A stretch of DNA of 64,000 nt from Chryseobacterium piperi (lineage in GTDB: Bacteria > Bacteroidota > Bacteroidia > Flavobacteriales > Weeksellaceae). The notes under the pieces are model-generated. The model was not told the DNA's origin, made no database searches, and saw nothing but the letters and a program-made list of their open reading frames with translations. The stretch spans positions 2,108,001 to 2,172,000 of the forward strand of contig NZ_CP023049.2 in the NCBI RefSeq assembly GCF_002285635.2. The letters are read 5' to 3'. Below are positions 1-15,679 of this stretch, piece by piece. Position numbers and translations under genes: made by a program. The first letter of the stretch is position 1, and every line of letters begins with the position of its first letter.

Positions 1-72
1 TGCGATAATCTGGGTTTGTGCCTTCATTGCAACTGTACTTAAAACTGCTAACCCTAAGATAAAATTTTTCAT
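1..72 (-). CDS. Secreted protein, N-terminus only (possible glycerophosphodiester phosphodiesterase)
   Basis: Only the first 24 codons lie in the window; the gene runs off the left edge. The start ATG is at 70-72 on the minus strand. The residues form a typical flavobacterial Sec signal peptide: a basic start, a hydrophobic core, then a cleavage site after MKAQ. The mature protein begins TQIIA. In this group such a start is often followed by HRG, as in glycerophosphodiester phosphodiesterases, but those residues are outside the window, so this identity is only a guess. It lies 64 bp downstream of the TonB-dependent receptor gene on the same strand, so the two may be co-transcribed. Confidence 0.5.
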   Translation of the reverse strand, partial: MKNFILGLAVLSTVAMKAQTQIIA

Positions 73-136
73 AATATAATTAGATAATTAAAAAATTTCA
101 AAGTATAAGACTTTGACATAAAGGTAGTATTAAATT

Positions 137-3100
137 TTAGAAAGTATATTTTGCACCGATCTGAATTTGATAAGGATTTCCTGACAATGGCTCTAAACCA
201 CTCGTATTTCTTATATATTCAAATTGTTTCGTATCAGGATTAAACTTTGTAATTCTATACAGAGAGGTATTTCCATAAGATTTATTCACTCCCCATTCTT
301 TGTTAAGTAAATTCGCTACGTTAAAAATATCAATTGAAAGTTCAAAAGCACCGATTTTTTCAAATTTTATTTTTTTAGCAACACGAACATCCCAAACCCC
401 GAAGAACCCATTTTTTCCTCCGTTACGTTCTGCAATCTTATTATTATAATCCGTGATATAATTTTTTAAGGCTTTTCCTACCTCAGGATCATCAATCAGA
501 GATTGAGTCAGGTTCGGGAAAATATATGCCAGGTCATTAGAATCTACAAAATCCCCATTTACGTTACCTCCGGCAGTCATGGAGAAACGAGTTCCTCCGA
601 TCCCTGAATATCGAAGACCTACGGTAAACCCTGCAATAGTAGGTGAGTTTCCATATAATACTATTTTGTTACGGAACTGGTTATCTGAATAAGTCATTCT
701 TAAATTTCGCGGATCACTTTCAACCATGGTTGATAATGTTGCAGAATTTGCTACATTTCCATTGTAAGACGTATTATCCTTGATATCAGACCAGGTATAA
801 CTTGCCGTAATTTCTCCATCTTTCCAATAACGGTAACTTGTATCAACTACAAATGAAAACTGATTTACTTTTCCATCACTCACCAGCTCTAATACTCTAC
901 CAAAATTAGGGTTTATCCTTCCTGCTTTCCAATCTATCGATACACTATTATTAGGATTGTTTACGATACCACTGGTAGGAACAAATACACCTCTTCCTCC
1001 TTCATTATTCAGTGTAAAGTAAGGATTGGCAACCATGTTTCTATCATAGTAGAAATAATTGTTTCTTCCTAAAGCCATATACCCTGCTATTCCTGCCCTG
1101 AATCTTTCATTAAAGAAGTGAGTATATGAAATATTCGCTTTATAAACGATTGGAATTCTGGCATCTTTTCCTGTATAATTGATGGTTGGAACCTGATACT
1201 GTGCTAATGAAGGTACTGTTCCATAATCATTTCTGTAATCCGCAAAGTTTGGAACAAGTCCTATAGCTGTAGGATTCACATCCACTGTTGCCAGATGCCT
1301 GCCGTCAAACACCAGATTATTAATCACCATATAATTGTTGATATCAGATGAGAAAATTCCCGCTCCGAATTTCAGGAAATCTCTATTTCCCTCATTCATA
1401 TTCCATTCGAACTGAAATCTTGGCTGAATCACAAATGATTTGATCCGATTATCTGTTCTGATTCCCATTTCATCATACAACTTCTGATTAAGCCCTGCCT
1501 TTGGATAGCCTCCATAATCAAGTCTTAATCCGGCCATTAAATCAAGACCTCTTGCAATTTTAGTCTGAATCTGACCATAAACACCTATATTCCAGATATT
1601 GGATTTTACAGAAGGATCATCCATTAAAGGAACTTCTCTGTAGAACCTATAGGGCGTAAGATTGTTGAAATTCCCCATTCCCTGGAACTGAAACCTTCCG
1701 TTAACCTCACTTCCATACACTGATTTTGCTCCGGTATACATTAAATCTGCCCCGAAAGTGTATTTTATCTTATCGGTATTATAGTATAAATTGTCAACGA
1801 TCTGGAAAACATTGTTTCTAAAACTTTCCTGTCCAAAACGATGTCCGCCGATCTGGATATTAGTCGTACGGTCTTTACCATCAATATTAGAAACTACCCC
1901 TTCTACAATAGCCCTTGGAACGGCATGTCCTAATTCATTATTCTGGTAACTATCCTGAAAAGTATATAAATATTGTGCTTTTAATTCATTAGTCAGATTC
2001 GATTTCAGATTGGATCTCAAGGTCAACAATAAGCTGTTATCCATATTCTTATCATTTCCATAAGATTCAAAGAAGTTGATGGCTGTATTATCCACCAATC
2101 CATTTTTATTTAAATCATAAGTAAAGTTATTCCTCAGTGTCAGTAAGTTCTTCTCATTAATCTGCCAATCTAAACGTAAGAATGCAGCATCTGAGTTTCT
2201 CACCTTATCAAAGCTTCCGAATTGCGGTGTATTCCCCACTCCGTATTTTGCTCTGGCAACATCTAAAAACTGATTTAATGTCTGATTGGTAACATTTAAT
2301 CTCAGCTCATCTTCTTTTGACCGTACATCTGCAATAATCAATGGTCTTGAGTCTAGCTGGTGATCCCAGGCTACAAAAAAGTGTAATTTATTTTTAATGA
2401 TAGGCCCACCCAATGAGAATCCAAATTGTGAGGTAGAGAAATCATTTTGTCTTTTATTCCCTCTGATATCGTATGGACTTGAAAGCCAGTTTGTCCTTAG
2501 GTATTCCCAGGCACTTCCTGTAAATTTATTGGTTCCGGATTTCGTAACCGCACTCACGGTTCCACCACCACTTCTTCCTAAAGTAACATCGTATTGATTT
2601 GTTGTAATTTTAAATTCCCGAACCGCTTCAATTGAAATGGAAAACGGGGCTCCACTCCGGCTCGTTGTAGAACCTGCAGAAGTTGGGTTTTTAGCAGTCA
2701 TCCCATCAATCGTAAAATTGGTAGAAGAACCCAGCTGTCCAGATAAATTTCCTCCTTTTCCACTTAAAGGAGAAAGCTCAGTAAGATTGGTGAAATTCCT
2801 TCCGTTAACCGGTAAAATCCCCATATTCTTTGCAGAGATAGCAGTCGCAGCACCTAAGTTTCCAATTTTGTTTTTCAGGTTTCCTGTTACCACTACTGCT
2901 TCTATCACTTTTTCACTCCCCAGATCCATATTGACTGTAACCTGATCTCCAAAGTTCACATTATATCCTTCTCTTTTTTCATCATTTACGATAACCGTAT
3001 AAGGTCCGCCAAGAGGAATTTCCTTAAAAATATATTCCCCTTTTGAGTTGGTCTCGGTCTCAGTTTTGAAACCTGTGGACTCATTAACAATAGTTACTTT

Positions 3101-3226
3101 TACTTTTCCTTCAGTGGTACCCGCATTCGTTATCTTCCCTGTAATAGAAGCCTGTGTAGTTTGCGCGTAAGCCAGTGTCCCAAAGCTTAAAAACAACAAT
3201 CCCAATACAATCTTTACTTTTCTCAT
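137..3226 (-). CDS. TonB-dependent receptor, Oar-like outer-membrane protein with carboxypeptidase-regulatory-like domain
   Basis: A 1029-residue outer-membrane protein. Residues 1-22 are a signal peptide ending AYAQ. Residues about 25-105 form a carboxypeptidase-regulatory-like beta-sandwich (ITGKITN, GEYIFKEIPLG), followed by a plug region (VVVTGN, NFTIDGMTAKNP) and a long beta-barrel ending in YTF, the aromatic C-terminus that outer-membrane insertion needs. The order matches Oar-like receptors of Bacteroidetes, which import large substrates with TonB energy; the substrate cannot be inferred. The start ATG at 3224-3226 is the only one fitting the signal peptide. A minus-10-like TAnnTTTG element sits 21 bp upstream. 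No neighbouring lipoprotein partner of SusD type is present. Confidence 0.88.
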   Translation of the reverse strand: MRKVKIVLGLLFLSFGTLAYAQTTQASITGKITNAGTTEGKVKVTIVNESTGFKTETETNSKGEYIFKEIPLGGPYTVIVNDEKREGYNVNFGDQVTVNMDLGSEKVIEAVVVTGNLKNKIGNLGAATAISAKNMGILPVNGRNFTNLTELSPLSGKGGNLSGQLGSSTNFTIDGMTAKNPTSAGSTTSRSGAPFSISIEAVREFKITTNQYDVTLGRSGGGTVSAVTKSGTNKFTGSAWEYLRTNWLSSPYDIRGNKRQNDFSTSQFGFSLGGPIIKNKLHFFVAWDHQLDSRPLIIADVRSKEDELRLNVTNQTLNQFLDVARAKYGVGNTPQFGSFDKVRNSDAAFLRLDWQINEKNLLTLRNNFTYDLNKNGLVDNTAINFFESYGNDKNMDNSLLLTLRSNLKSNLTNELKAQYLYTFQDSYQNNELGHAVPRAIVEGVVSNIDGKDRTTNIQIGGHRFGQESFRNNVFQIVDNLYYNTDKIKYTFGADLMYTGAKSVYGSEVNGRFQFQGMGNFNNLTPYRFYREVPLMDDPSVKSNIWNIGVYGQIQTKIARGLDLMAGLRLDYGGYPKAGLNQKLYDEMGIRTDNRIKSFVIQPRFQFEWNMNEGNRDFLKFGAGIFSSDINNYMVINNLVFDGRHLATVDVNPTAIGLVPNFADYRNDYGTVPSLAQYQVPTINYTGKDARIPIVYKANISYTHFFNERFRAGIAGYMALGRNNYFYYDRNMVANPYFTLNNEGGRGVFVPTSGIVNNPNNSVSIDWKAGRINPNFGRVLELVSDGKVNQFSFVVDTSYRYWKDGEITASYTWSDIKDNTSYNGNVANSATLSTMVESDPRNLRMTYSDNQFRNKIVLYGNSPTIAGFTVGLRYSGIGGTRFSMTAGGNVNGDFVDSNDLAYIFPNLTQSLIDDPEVGKALKNYITDYNNKIAERNGGKNGFFGVWDVRVAKKIKFEKIGAFELSIDIFNVANLLNKEWGVNKSYGNTSLYRITKFNPDTKQFEYIRNTSGLEPLSGNPYQIQIGAKYTF

Positions 3227-3246
3227 CTTTTCAAATTAGCTAGCCG

Positions 3247-3254
3247 CAAAGGTA
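3247..3254 (-). promoter_or_regulatory. Putative Bacteroidetes -7 promoter element for the Oar-like receptor
   Basis: The minus strand reads TACCTTTG, a match to the TAnnTTTG element of the Bacteroidetes primary sigma factor, about 20 bp before the receptor start codon. I see no clear TTTG -33 element at the right distance, so this is a half-site only. Confidence 0.35.
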
Positions 3255-3409
3255 TAAGGTCTTATAAGGCATCCTGTTTACGGGAGTTTTAACATTTTTT
3301 TAATTAAATTAAAACGTTATGTTAAATAATTACCAACAAAACACTTATCCAGTATATAATCAGCCACTTATGTCATATTACATAATTTTAATTTTCCTTC
3401 ATTATTTAA

Positions 3410-5473
<2,064 letters not shown>

Positions 5474-5543
5474 TCAAACTATTTACAAAAGATCAGGTTA
5501 CGGTTCAAAAATTCATCAAGAATTAAAATCATCTAATGATAAT

Positions 5544-5576
5544 AAAAAGACTGTCTTCTTAAGGCAGTCTTTTTTT
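5544..5576 (+). terminator. Rho-independent terminator after ligA
   Basis: Arms AGACTG (5548-5553) and CAGTCT (5565-5570) pair and continue inward through a G-U pair and three more pairs to a tiny loop, followed by a run of seven or more T. It lies between ligA and the MgtC-family gene. Confidence 0.85.
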
Positions 5577-5639
5577 ATAAGCTTTAATCATTACATAAGA
5601 ATTTATTGTATTTTTATTCAAGGTTTTAATTTTATAAAA

Positions 5640-6287
5640 ATGGATTTTCTACAAGATCATTACTCCGTCCAAAATGAACTGTTACTGATATTCATTTCAG
5701 TAATTCTTGGTCTTTTAATAGGTGCTGAAAGGGAATATAGAAATAAATCTGCAGGACTCCGTACCTTCATTCTGGTTTGCTTCGGATCTTGTCTGTTTAC
5801 TATTTTATCGATTAAAATAGGTGTTCAGAACCCTGATCGTATAGCGGCAAATATTATTACCGGCATTGGCTTTTTAGGAGCTGGTGTTATTTTCAAAGGA
5901 GATAGTAAAATAGATGGAATCACAACTGCTACCACTATCTGGGCAACGGCTTCCATTGGAATGGCGGTTGGCTCAGGATATGTATATTTTTCTTTGCTAG
6001 GGACAGCATTAGTACTTTTGGTTTTGAATTCATTGAGCTATCTTCAAAACTTTATTGATAATAATCATAAAATCAGGGAATATAAAATATCCATTTCAGC
6101 TTCAGATCATATCAACCATTGTGAAGAACTGTTTCGGAATAATCATTTAAAGTTTCTGATCATAAGACAGCAATATTCACATGATAGTTTGACGACAACC
6201 TGGAGACTTACCGGAAATTACAAACAACATGAACTGCTAATCAGACAAATGATGAATGATCCTAAGATCATGTCCTACCAGTTTTAG
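5640..6287 (+). CDS. MgtC/SapB family inner-membrane protein
   Basis: A 215-residue protein. The N-terminal 140 residues hold several hydrophobic helices with the family signature LGLLIGAEREYRNKSAGLRT, followed by a glycine-rich helix (ITGIGFLGAGVIFKG). The C-terminal part from about residue 145 is soluble and resembles the small ACT-like domain seen in longer MgtC homologues. MgtC proteins are linked to growth in low magnesium and to control of ATP synthase or ion balance in pathogens, but the role of environmental homologues is unclear. It stands alone, between two terminators. The first ATG after the ligA terminator is used. Confidence 0.88.
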   Translation: MDFLQDHYSVQNELLLIFISVILGLLIGAEREYRNKSAGLRTFILVCFGSCLFTILSIKIGVQNPDRIAANIITGIGFLGAGVIFKGDSKIDGITTATTIWATASIGMAVGSGYVYFSLLGTALVLLVLNSLSYLQNFIDNNHKIREYKISISASDHINHCEELFRNNHLKFLIIRQQYSHDSLTTTWRLTGNYKQHELLIRQMMNDPKIMSYQF

Positions 6288-6293
6288 GGCAAA

Positions 6294-6320
6294 AAAATAA
6301 AGGCTTAAAGCCTTTATTTT
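6294..6320. terminator. Bidirectional terminator between convergent genes
   Basis: AATAAAGGC (6296-6304) and GCCTTTATT (6310-6318) form a nine-pair stem with a five-base loop, flanked by an A run on one side and a T run on the other. It sits between the MgtC-family gene and the convergent NlpE-like gene and can serve both; it overlaps the end of the latter. Confidence 0.8.
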
Positions 6321-6801
6321 ATTTTTTCTTGAAAACATAGAGATCTTTGTTCGGTCCGTCAATTTCTTTTCCATCAAGATCAAGCTGAATAAGCATGTTT
6401 TCTCCCACCTTATATTTATAATTAGCGGTTTTTCCTTTTAAGGTAATAATACTCCCTGTGGCATCCCACTCAAAGGTTCCTTTATCTTCATTTTTTGATT
6501 TTCTATCAATATACTCTTCTGTGATACTGAACGTCTTATCTTGATTCAATGTCAAGGAGGTCTTGATTCCCGGGCAATCTGCGCATGGAACTACAGCATC
6601 ATAAGTCCCGTCCCAATCTAAAGAATTCTGGGAATTATGAGTGTCTATTGCGTTCGCTATAGATGCAGAATCTGCAGAAGTATGAATAGCTGCTGAATCA
6701 ACATTTGAGTTAGAGGATATTTCCTGTGTTTTCTCTTTTGGGGAACATGAAGTTAAGAGTATAGCCAATAAGCTACCTGTTAAAAAAAAATTGTTTTTCA
6801 T
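6319..6801 (-). CDS. NlpE-like copper-resistance/envelope-stress lipoprotein
   Basis: A 160-residue lipoprotein when started at the ATG at 6799-6801. A longer reading frame upstream has no signal peptide at its beginning, so this internal ATG is preferred. The signal peptide ends in a lipobox (LLTSC), followed by a Ser/Asn-rich linker. Residues about 65-160 match the N-terminal domain of NlpE: DGTYDAVVPCADCPGI with the CxxC pair, then LTLNQDKTFSI and GTFEWDATGSIITL. In Escherichia coli NlpE senses surface contact and copper and signals to Cpx; flavobacterial copies usually hold only this N-terminal domain, as here, so the signalling role is unproven. Confidence 0.82.
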   Translation of the reverse strand: MKNNFFLTGSLLAILLTSCSPKEKTQEISSNSNVDSAAIHTSADSASIANAIDTHNSQNSLDWDGTYDAVVPCADCPGIKTSLTLNQDKTFSITEEYIDRKSKNEDKGTFEWDATGSIITLKGKTANYKYKVGENMLIQLDLDGKEIDGPNKDLYVFKKK

Positions 6802-6956
6802 AAATTGAATTTTAGTTCTACTAAGGCACAAATTACGCAATAATATTTCACAATCCAAGGGATTAGTGAGGGTTTCAACATAATTTAAATCAGTTTTAAG
6901 TATATTTTCTACCCTATACTTTTAATTTTCTTCGTAAATTAGGCAAAATTTTGATT

Positions 6957-9095
6957 ATGATAAAAAAGATACTTTTATCTGCATTTCTTCTACCTGCAGC
7001 AATGGCATTTGCACAACAATATGGAGGAATGTGGATTCCTACGGAGTTGAATGAAAAGGAAATGAAAGATCTGGGAATGAAAATCTCTGCAAAAGACATC
7101 TTCAATCCTCAAAAAGCAAGTATAAAAGATGCTGTAGTACAGTTTAATGGAGGATGTACTGCAGAAATAATTTCACCAAAAGGATTATTATTAACCAATC
7201 ATCATTGCGGATATAGCCAGATTCAGGCTCATTCTACTGTTCAAAATGATCTTTTATCCAATGGATTCTGGGCTAAAAACATGAATACAGAGCTTCCCAA
7301 TCCAGGCTTAGTAGTAGATTTTATCGTAGATATCAAAGAAGTAACCAATCAGATTCTGGAAGGAACTGAACCTCTTACAGAGCCGGAGCTTTCAAAAAAA
7401 ATCAACAAAAATATTGAGATTTATAAAAACTCTCAAAAAACAGAAGCCTACCAATCTATCACAGTAAAGCCTATGTATTATGGGAATAAATATTATGCCT
7501 ATACCATAGAAACATACAAAGATATCCGTTTAGTAGGAGCTCCGCCACAAAGTATTGGTAAATTCGGAAGTGATACGGACAACTGGGTTTGGCCAAGACA
7601 TACGGGAGACTTCTCTATGTTCAGAATTTATGCTGACAAAAATAATAAGCCGGCGGAATATTCTAAAGATAATGTTCCTTATGTACCTAAACATTATCTG
7701 CCTGTCTCTATTAAAGATAAAAACGAAAATGATTTTACATTTGTATTCGGTTTCCCGGGAAAAACAACAGAATACCTTCCTGCAATCGCAGTTGAAAAAA
7801 TCATGACGGAAATTGATCCTGCCAGGATTGCCGTACGAGACGTAGCATTAAAAACTTTAGACGAAAAAATGCGTGTTGATAATGCAACCCGTATTAAATA
7901 TGCTTCAAAATATGCTTCAGTAGCTAATTACTGGAAAAAATGGATTGGTGAAGTAGAAGGGCTTAAAAAATCAAATGCAGTCGAAAAGAAAGTAATGTAT
8001 GAAGGTTCTTTAATAGCCAAAAATCATGAAATTAAAACAACCCTGGATCAGCTAGGTAAATTATATAATGAGCAGTCTACTTATGCTTTAAATAATGCCT
8101 ACTATACTGAAGTCATTAAAAATGCCGAAACTTTAAAGGTTGCCGGCGACTATTATAATTATATTACTTCTGTAGAAGCAGGAAGAATGGATGAAAAAGA
8201 GCTTACTACATTAAAGAACAAGCTTACTTCATTCTATAAAGACTACAGTCCGGAACTGGATGCAAAGGTCACTGCAAAATTATTGGCTCTGTATGCTAAT
8301 AAGACCATGCCTCAATTTTTACCATCAGGATTTGATAAGTTCAAAAATGAAGCTCAAAATATTCAGACCATAGAAGAAATTTCCAAAAATTCGGTGATTA
8401 CCGGTAGAACCAATGTCAACGGTGCAAGCCTTAGTACTGATGTTGAAAAGGCATTTTCTAACCAGGATAAATTAATCAAAACCATTAAAAAAGATCCGGC
8501 TTACCAGCTATATCTTTCCATTAGAGATACCTATATGAAGGTTGCAGATCCTCAATACTCTTCTCTTCAGGCAAAAATTGATGCATTACAGAAGAAGTTT
8601 ATGGATCAGCAGATGACAACGGATAAAGACAGAAAATTCTTTCCTGATGCCAACTCTACTCTTCGGGTAACGTACGGTAAAGTTAGAGGCTCCAATCCAA
8701 GAGATGCTGTTTCCTATGGTTACCAGACCCATTTAGCCGGAGTTATAGAAAAATATATTCCTGGAGACTATGAGTTTGATGTACCAAAAAGATTGATCGA
8801 TCTTTATAATAAAAAAGATTATGGAAATTATAGAGATAAAAGTGGTGATGTTCCTGTAGGGTTCACTGCTACGAATCATACAACAGGAGGAAATTCAGGA
8901 AGTCCTGCATTGGATGCTTATGGAAATTTAGTTGGATTAAACTTTGACAGACAGTGGGAAGGAACTATGAGTGATATCAATTATGATCCGCGTTTCAGTA
9001 GAAACATTATGGTTGACACTAAATACATTCTTTTCATCATTGATAAGTTTGCCGATTCCAAATGGCTAATCGATGAGATGAAGATTATAAAATAG
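6957..9095 (+). CDS. S46 family dipeptidyl-peptidase, DPP11-like (Asp/Glu-specific)
   Basis: A 712-residue secreted serine peptidase. A TTG six bases upstream also opens the frame, but the ATG at 6957 starts a clean signal peptide (MIKKILLSAFLLPAAMAFAQ). The chymotrypsin-like triad is visible: His in TNHHCGY (about residue 83), Asp in RHTGDF (about 218) and Ser in TGGNSGSP (about 647). Family knowledge says an Arg in the following FDR motif marks DPP11, which removes dipeptides with acidic P1, while DPP7 has Gly there. This protein has FDRQWEG, with Arg about 665. It would act in the periplasm in peptide nutrition. It is monocistronic with its own terminator. Confidence 0.93.
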   Translation: MIKKILLSAFLLPAAMAFAQQYGGMWIPTELNEKEMKDLGMKISAKDIFNPQKASIKDAVVQFNGGCTAEIISPKGLLLTNHHCGYSQIQAHSTVQNDLLSNGFWAKNMNTELPNPGLVVDFIVDIKEVTNQILEGTEPLTEPELSKKINKNIEIYKNSQKTEAYQSITVKPMYYGNKYYAYTIETYKDIRLVGAPPQSIGKFGSDTDNWVWPRHTGDFSMFRIYADKNNKPAEYSKDNVPYVPKHYLPVSIKDKNENDFTFVFGFPGKTTEYLPAIAVEKIMTEIDPARIAVRDVALKTLDEKMRVDNATRIKYASKYASVANYWKKWIGEVEGLKKSNAVEKKVMYEGSLIAKNHEIKTTLDQLGKLYNEQSTYALNNAYYTEVIKNAETLKVAGDYYNYITSVEAGRMDEKELTTLKNKLTSFYKDYSPELDAKVTAKLLALYANKTMPQFLPSGFDKFKNEAQNIQTIEEISKNSVITGRTNVNGASLSTDVEKAFSNQDKLIKTIKKDPAYQLYLSIRDTYMKVADPQYSSLQAKIDALQKKFMDQQMTTDKDRKFFPDANSTLRVTYGKVRGSNPRDAVSYGYQTHLAGVIEKYIPGDYEFDVPKRLIDLYNKKDYGNYRDKSGDVPVGFTATNHTTGGNSGSPALDAYGNLVGLNFDRQWEGTMSDINYDPRFSRNIMVDTKYILFIIDKFADSKWLIDEMKIIK

Positions 9096-9115
9096 TTTTT
9101 ATATTTATAAAATTC

Positions 9116-9152
9116 AAAAACCCTATTTAATAATTATTAAATAGGGTTTTTT
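9116..9152 (+). terminator. Terminator after the S46 peptidase
   Basis: A perfect 13-base palindrome arm (9121-9133 with 9134-9146, CCCTATTTAATAA and its complement) is followed by TTTTTT. It is symmetrical, so it could also work on the other strand. Confidence 0.85.
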
Positions 9153-9255
9153 ATTGTTTTAAAAAGGAAATTTAAAATTTTTAGCAATAGAGATATTCTA
9201 TAGAAAATGATTTATCATTACTCTATATCTATGTAATTTTAAATAAAACTTTTTT

Positions 9256-10050
9256 ATGAACCATAATCATCTTAAAGTGTGCACGGCATGCGGTACACAA
9301 TATCCCGAGGACCATACTGAAAACAAATGTATTATTTGTGAAGACGAAAGACAAGCAGTACCTCAAAATGGACAATCCTGGACAACCCACGAAAAGTTGT
9401 TGGAAAAACACAGTGTGAAAATCAAAAAGATCAATGACAAACTCTATGAATTTCTGGTTAACCCAACGTTTTCTATCGGCCAACGAGCCTTCCTTATTAT
9501 TTCAGAAAACGGAAATGTATTATGGGACTGTATTCCTTTACTGGATGAAGGTGCAATAGAATTTATTAAATCCAAAGGAGGATTAAAAGCCATTGCTTTT
9601 TCACATCCGCATTATTATTCCAATATGAGAATGTGGGCTGAAGCTTTTAATTGTAAAATTTATATCCATCAAAAGGATCAGGAATGGGTGGTGAATAGAG
9701 GAAATTATATAGAGTATTGGAATGGTGATTATATTGAGTTATGGGATCAGTTAAAGCTTCATCATATTGGTGGACATTTTGAAGGAAGTTCTATCATAGA
9801 AATCCCCTGGATCAGTGAAAATGGGACTCTTTTGATCGGAGATACCATGTACCTTTCCCCATCAATGAAACATTTTGCTACCATGAGAAGCTATCCGAAC
9901 AGAATTCCTCTCCCGCTAAATGAAATCAGAAGAATTGAAAAGCGTTTTGATGAGATTACCTTTGATACCATTTACGGTTTTTATTCTTATCAAAATGTAG
10001 AAAACAATGCTAAAGAAATTGTGAGGAGCTCATTTGAGAAATATCAGTAG
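9256..10050 (+). CDS. Metallo-beta-lactamase-fold protein with N-terminal zinc ribbon
   Basis: A 264-residue cytoplasmic protein. It begins with a short zinc-ribbon-like segment, CTACG at residues 9-13 and CIICE at 25-29, so two CxxC pairs. The rest is an MBL-type fold: FLIISENGNVLWDC, then SHPHYYSN in the place of HxHxDH, IGGHFEGSS as the second histidine motif, and LLIGDTMY as the aspartate motif. The first metal motif keeps HxH but has YYS in place of the Asp-His, so the metal site may be mononuclear or altered. The substrate is unknown; the fold covers hydrolases of thioesters, lactones and nucleic acids. It is monocistronic. Confidence 0.75.
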   Translation: MNHNHLKVCTACGTQYPEDHTENKCIICEDERQAVPQNGQSWTTHEKLLEKHSVKIKKINDKLYEFLVNPTFSIGQRAFLIISENGNVLWDCIPLLDEGAIEFIKSKGGLKAIAFSHPHYYSNMRMWAEAFNCKIYIHQKDQEWVVNRGNYIEYWNGDYIELWDQLKLHHIGGHFEGSSIIEIPWISENGTLLIGDTMYLSPSMKHFATMRSYPNRIPLPLNEIRRIEKRFDEITFDTIYGFYSYQNVENNAKEIVRSSFEKYQ

Positions 10051-10144
10051 TTGGTAAGAGTTGAGTGTTTCTAGTTGCTTATTTTTAGTTGTCGGGCCAG
10101 TTACTAGTTACTTTCCTTCTACTTAATCCCTAATCCCTCCTGCC

Positions 10145-10253
10145 ACCTATTACCTATTACCTATTACCTATTACCTATTACCTATTACCTATCATCTGCA
10201 ACCTTGTATGTATGTATGTATGTATGTATGTATGTATGTATGTAGTAGTAGTA
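10145..10253. repeat. Three adjoining microsatellites (7-mer, 4-mer, 3-mer)
   Basis: ACCTATT is repeated almost seven times at 10145-10192, TGTA ten times at 10205-10244, and GTA four times up to 10253. They fill the gap between the MBL-fold gene and the rRNA operon terminator. No coding frame crosses them. Such tracts mutate by slippage, so copy number probably varies between strains. Confidence 0.95.
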
Positions 10254-10274
10254 GTTTGTATCTGTCTATAACAA

Positions 10275-10310
10275 AAAAAGTCTCATACAAATAAATGTAT
10301 GAGACTTTTT
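10275..10310 (-). terminator. Rho-independent terminator of the rRNA operon
   Basis: GTCTCATAC (10280-10288) and GTATGAGAC (10297-10305) pair with an eight-base loop and are flanked by A and T runs. It lies about ten bases beyond the 3' end of 5S rRNA on the minus strand and can also end transcription from the MBL-fold gene on the plus strand. Confidence 0.88.
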
Positions 10311-10319
10311 AATAAAAAC

Positions 10320-10427
<108 letters not shown>

Positions 10428-10574
10428 GCTTTATATAAGAGGTTAGACTTTAGTCATTAGAGGTTAGATCATTCTCTAACTTCTAAATTCTATTTGCTAA
10501 CTTCTGGTTTTAATCGATAAAAACGTTCACAAAGACAAAACCTTTACTGCGCAACTAAGTGCTGCCAATTAGGC
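10428..10574 (-). other. 23S-5S spacer
   Basis: About 147 nt with no tRNA. It contains loosely repeated GAGGTTAGA-like words (around 10440-10475), resembling the slippage-derived words seen elsewhere between genes in this window. No other feature seen. Confidence 0.6.
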
Positions 10575-13336
<2,762 letters not shown>

Positions 13337-13542
13337 CTAATTATTAATTAGTTTAGTTTTTTTATGACATATTACTATGTCAAAGTATTTTTGTAAACTC
13401 AAACGCTTAGTTGCGCTCGGTTTTCTCTTTGTGATATTTTTACCGTTAATGTCAATGATCTTAATGTCTTTCTGCTTGTATGATAAATGGATATTTGTTT
13501 TGGCTCTATCCATTATACTTTTAAATCAAACGCGCAAAACTG

Positions 13543-13616
13543 TGGAGAATAAGGGAGTCGAACCCTTGACCTCCTGCGTGCAAGGCAGGCGCTCTAGCCA
13601 GCTGAGCTAATTCCCC
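13543..13616 (-). tRNA. tRNA-Ala (TGC)
   Basis: A 74-nt cloverleaf on the minus strand in the 16S-23S spacer. The acceptor arms GGGGAAT and ATTCTCC pair with one G-U. The D arm (AGCTCAGCTGG), the anticodon TGC and the T arm (GGTTCGACTCC) are all regular. CCA is not encoded. Position and order (Ile then Ala) are standard for rRNA operons. Confidence 0.95.
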
Positions 13617-13707
13617 CTCTAGTTGAGTTGGTGAATGATTGTGTTAGAAAGTCCCGAGCGTTAACTCATTCTCTCTAATACTCTCAAACTCCTATACTCA
13701 AAATTAG

Positions 13708-13781
13708 TAGTCTCGGGCAGGCTCGAACTGCCGACCTCTACATTATCAGTGTAGCGCTCTAACCAGCTGAGCTACGAGACT
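13708..13781 (-). tRNA. tRNA-Ile (GAT)
   Basis: A 74-nt cloverleaf on the minus strand. The acceptor arms AGTCTCG and CGAGACT pair fully; the D arm, anticodon GAT (loop CTGATAA) and T arm (AGTTCGAGCCT) are regular. CCA is not encoded. It is the first tRNA after 16S. Confidence 0.95.
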
Positions 13782-13991
13782 CTTTATGAGTGATGGGTAA
13801 TGAGTAATTTAGTAATCTATATACTGCCTTATCATTGTTCTCTCTATCGCTCCCTTCCCGTTTACTAATTTCTAGTGGGTTTGTATTTTTTTATATATAA
13901 TCAACCAAATAAAAAACTAAAGCTTCTCTTTAAGTAAGTACATGGTACATTGAAGTACCTTAATTTTGTTTATCGTCTTTAAGACGCTCTA

Positions 13992-15509
<1,518 letters not shown>

Positions 15510-15647
15510 TGTTTGTCTGACTCACTCAAAGTTTTGACGCTTTAGTTTTTCCTTACTTGGTTGTTATATTGTATGTCAATGATCTTTATATCTTCCGCTT
15601 TTTAATGAAGCAATCTATCTGTCAGTGTCGCTCCATATTTGCGAGTG
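15510..15647 (-). other. 16S rRNA leader
   Basis: About 140 nt between the closest promoter candidate and the 16S 5' end. It would be transcribed as leader and removed in processing. No coding potential seen. Confidence 0.55.
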
Positions 15648-15679
15648 CAAAAGTAATTAATTATTTTCAAATGACCAAA
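15648..15679 (-). promoter_or_regulatory. rRNA promoter candidate P3 (closest to 16S)
   Basis: On the minus strand TTTG (complement of 15676-15679) is followed after 20 nt by TACTTTTG (15648-15655), a full match to the Bacteroidetes TTTG/TAnnTTTG promoter. It would start transcription about 130 nt before 16S. Confidence 0.7.

Noticed and set aside
10145..10253. CRISPR-like array
   Set aside because: Repeats are tandem with no spacers, and no cas genes are present.
13377..13610. 77-codon frame in the 16S-23S spacer
   Set aside because: It runs through tRNA-Ala and has no start context or conserved motif.
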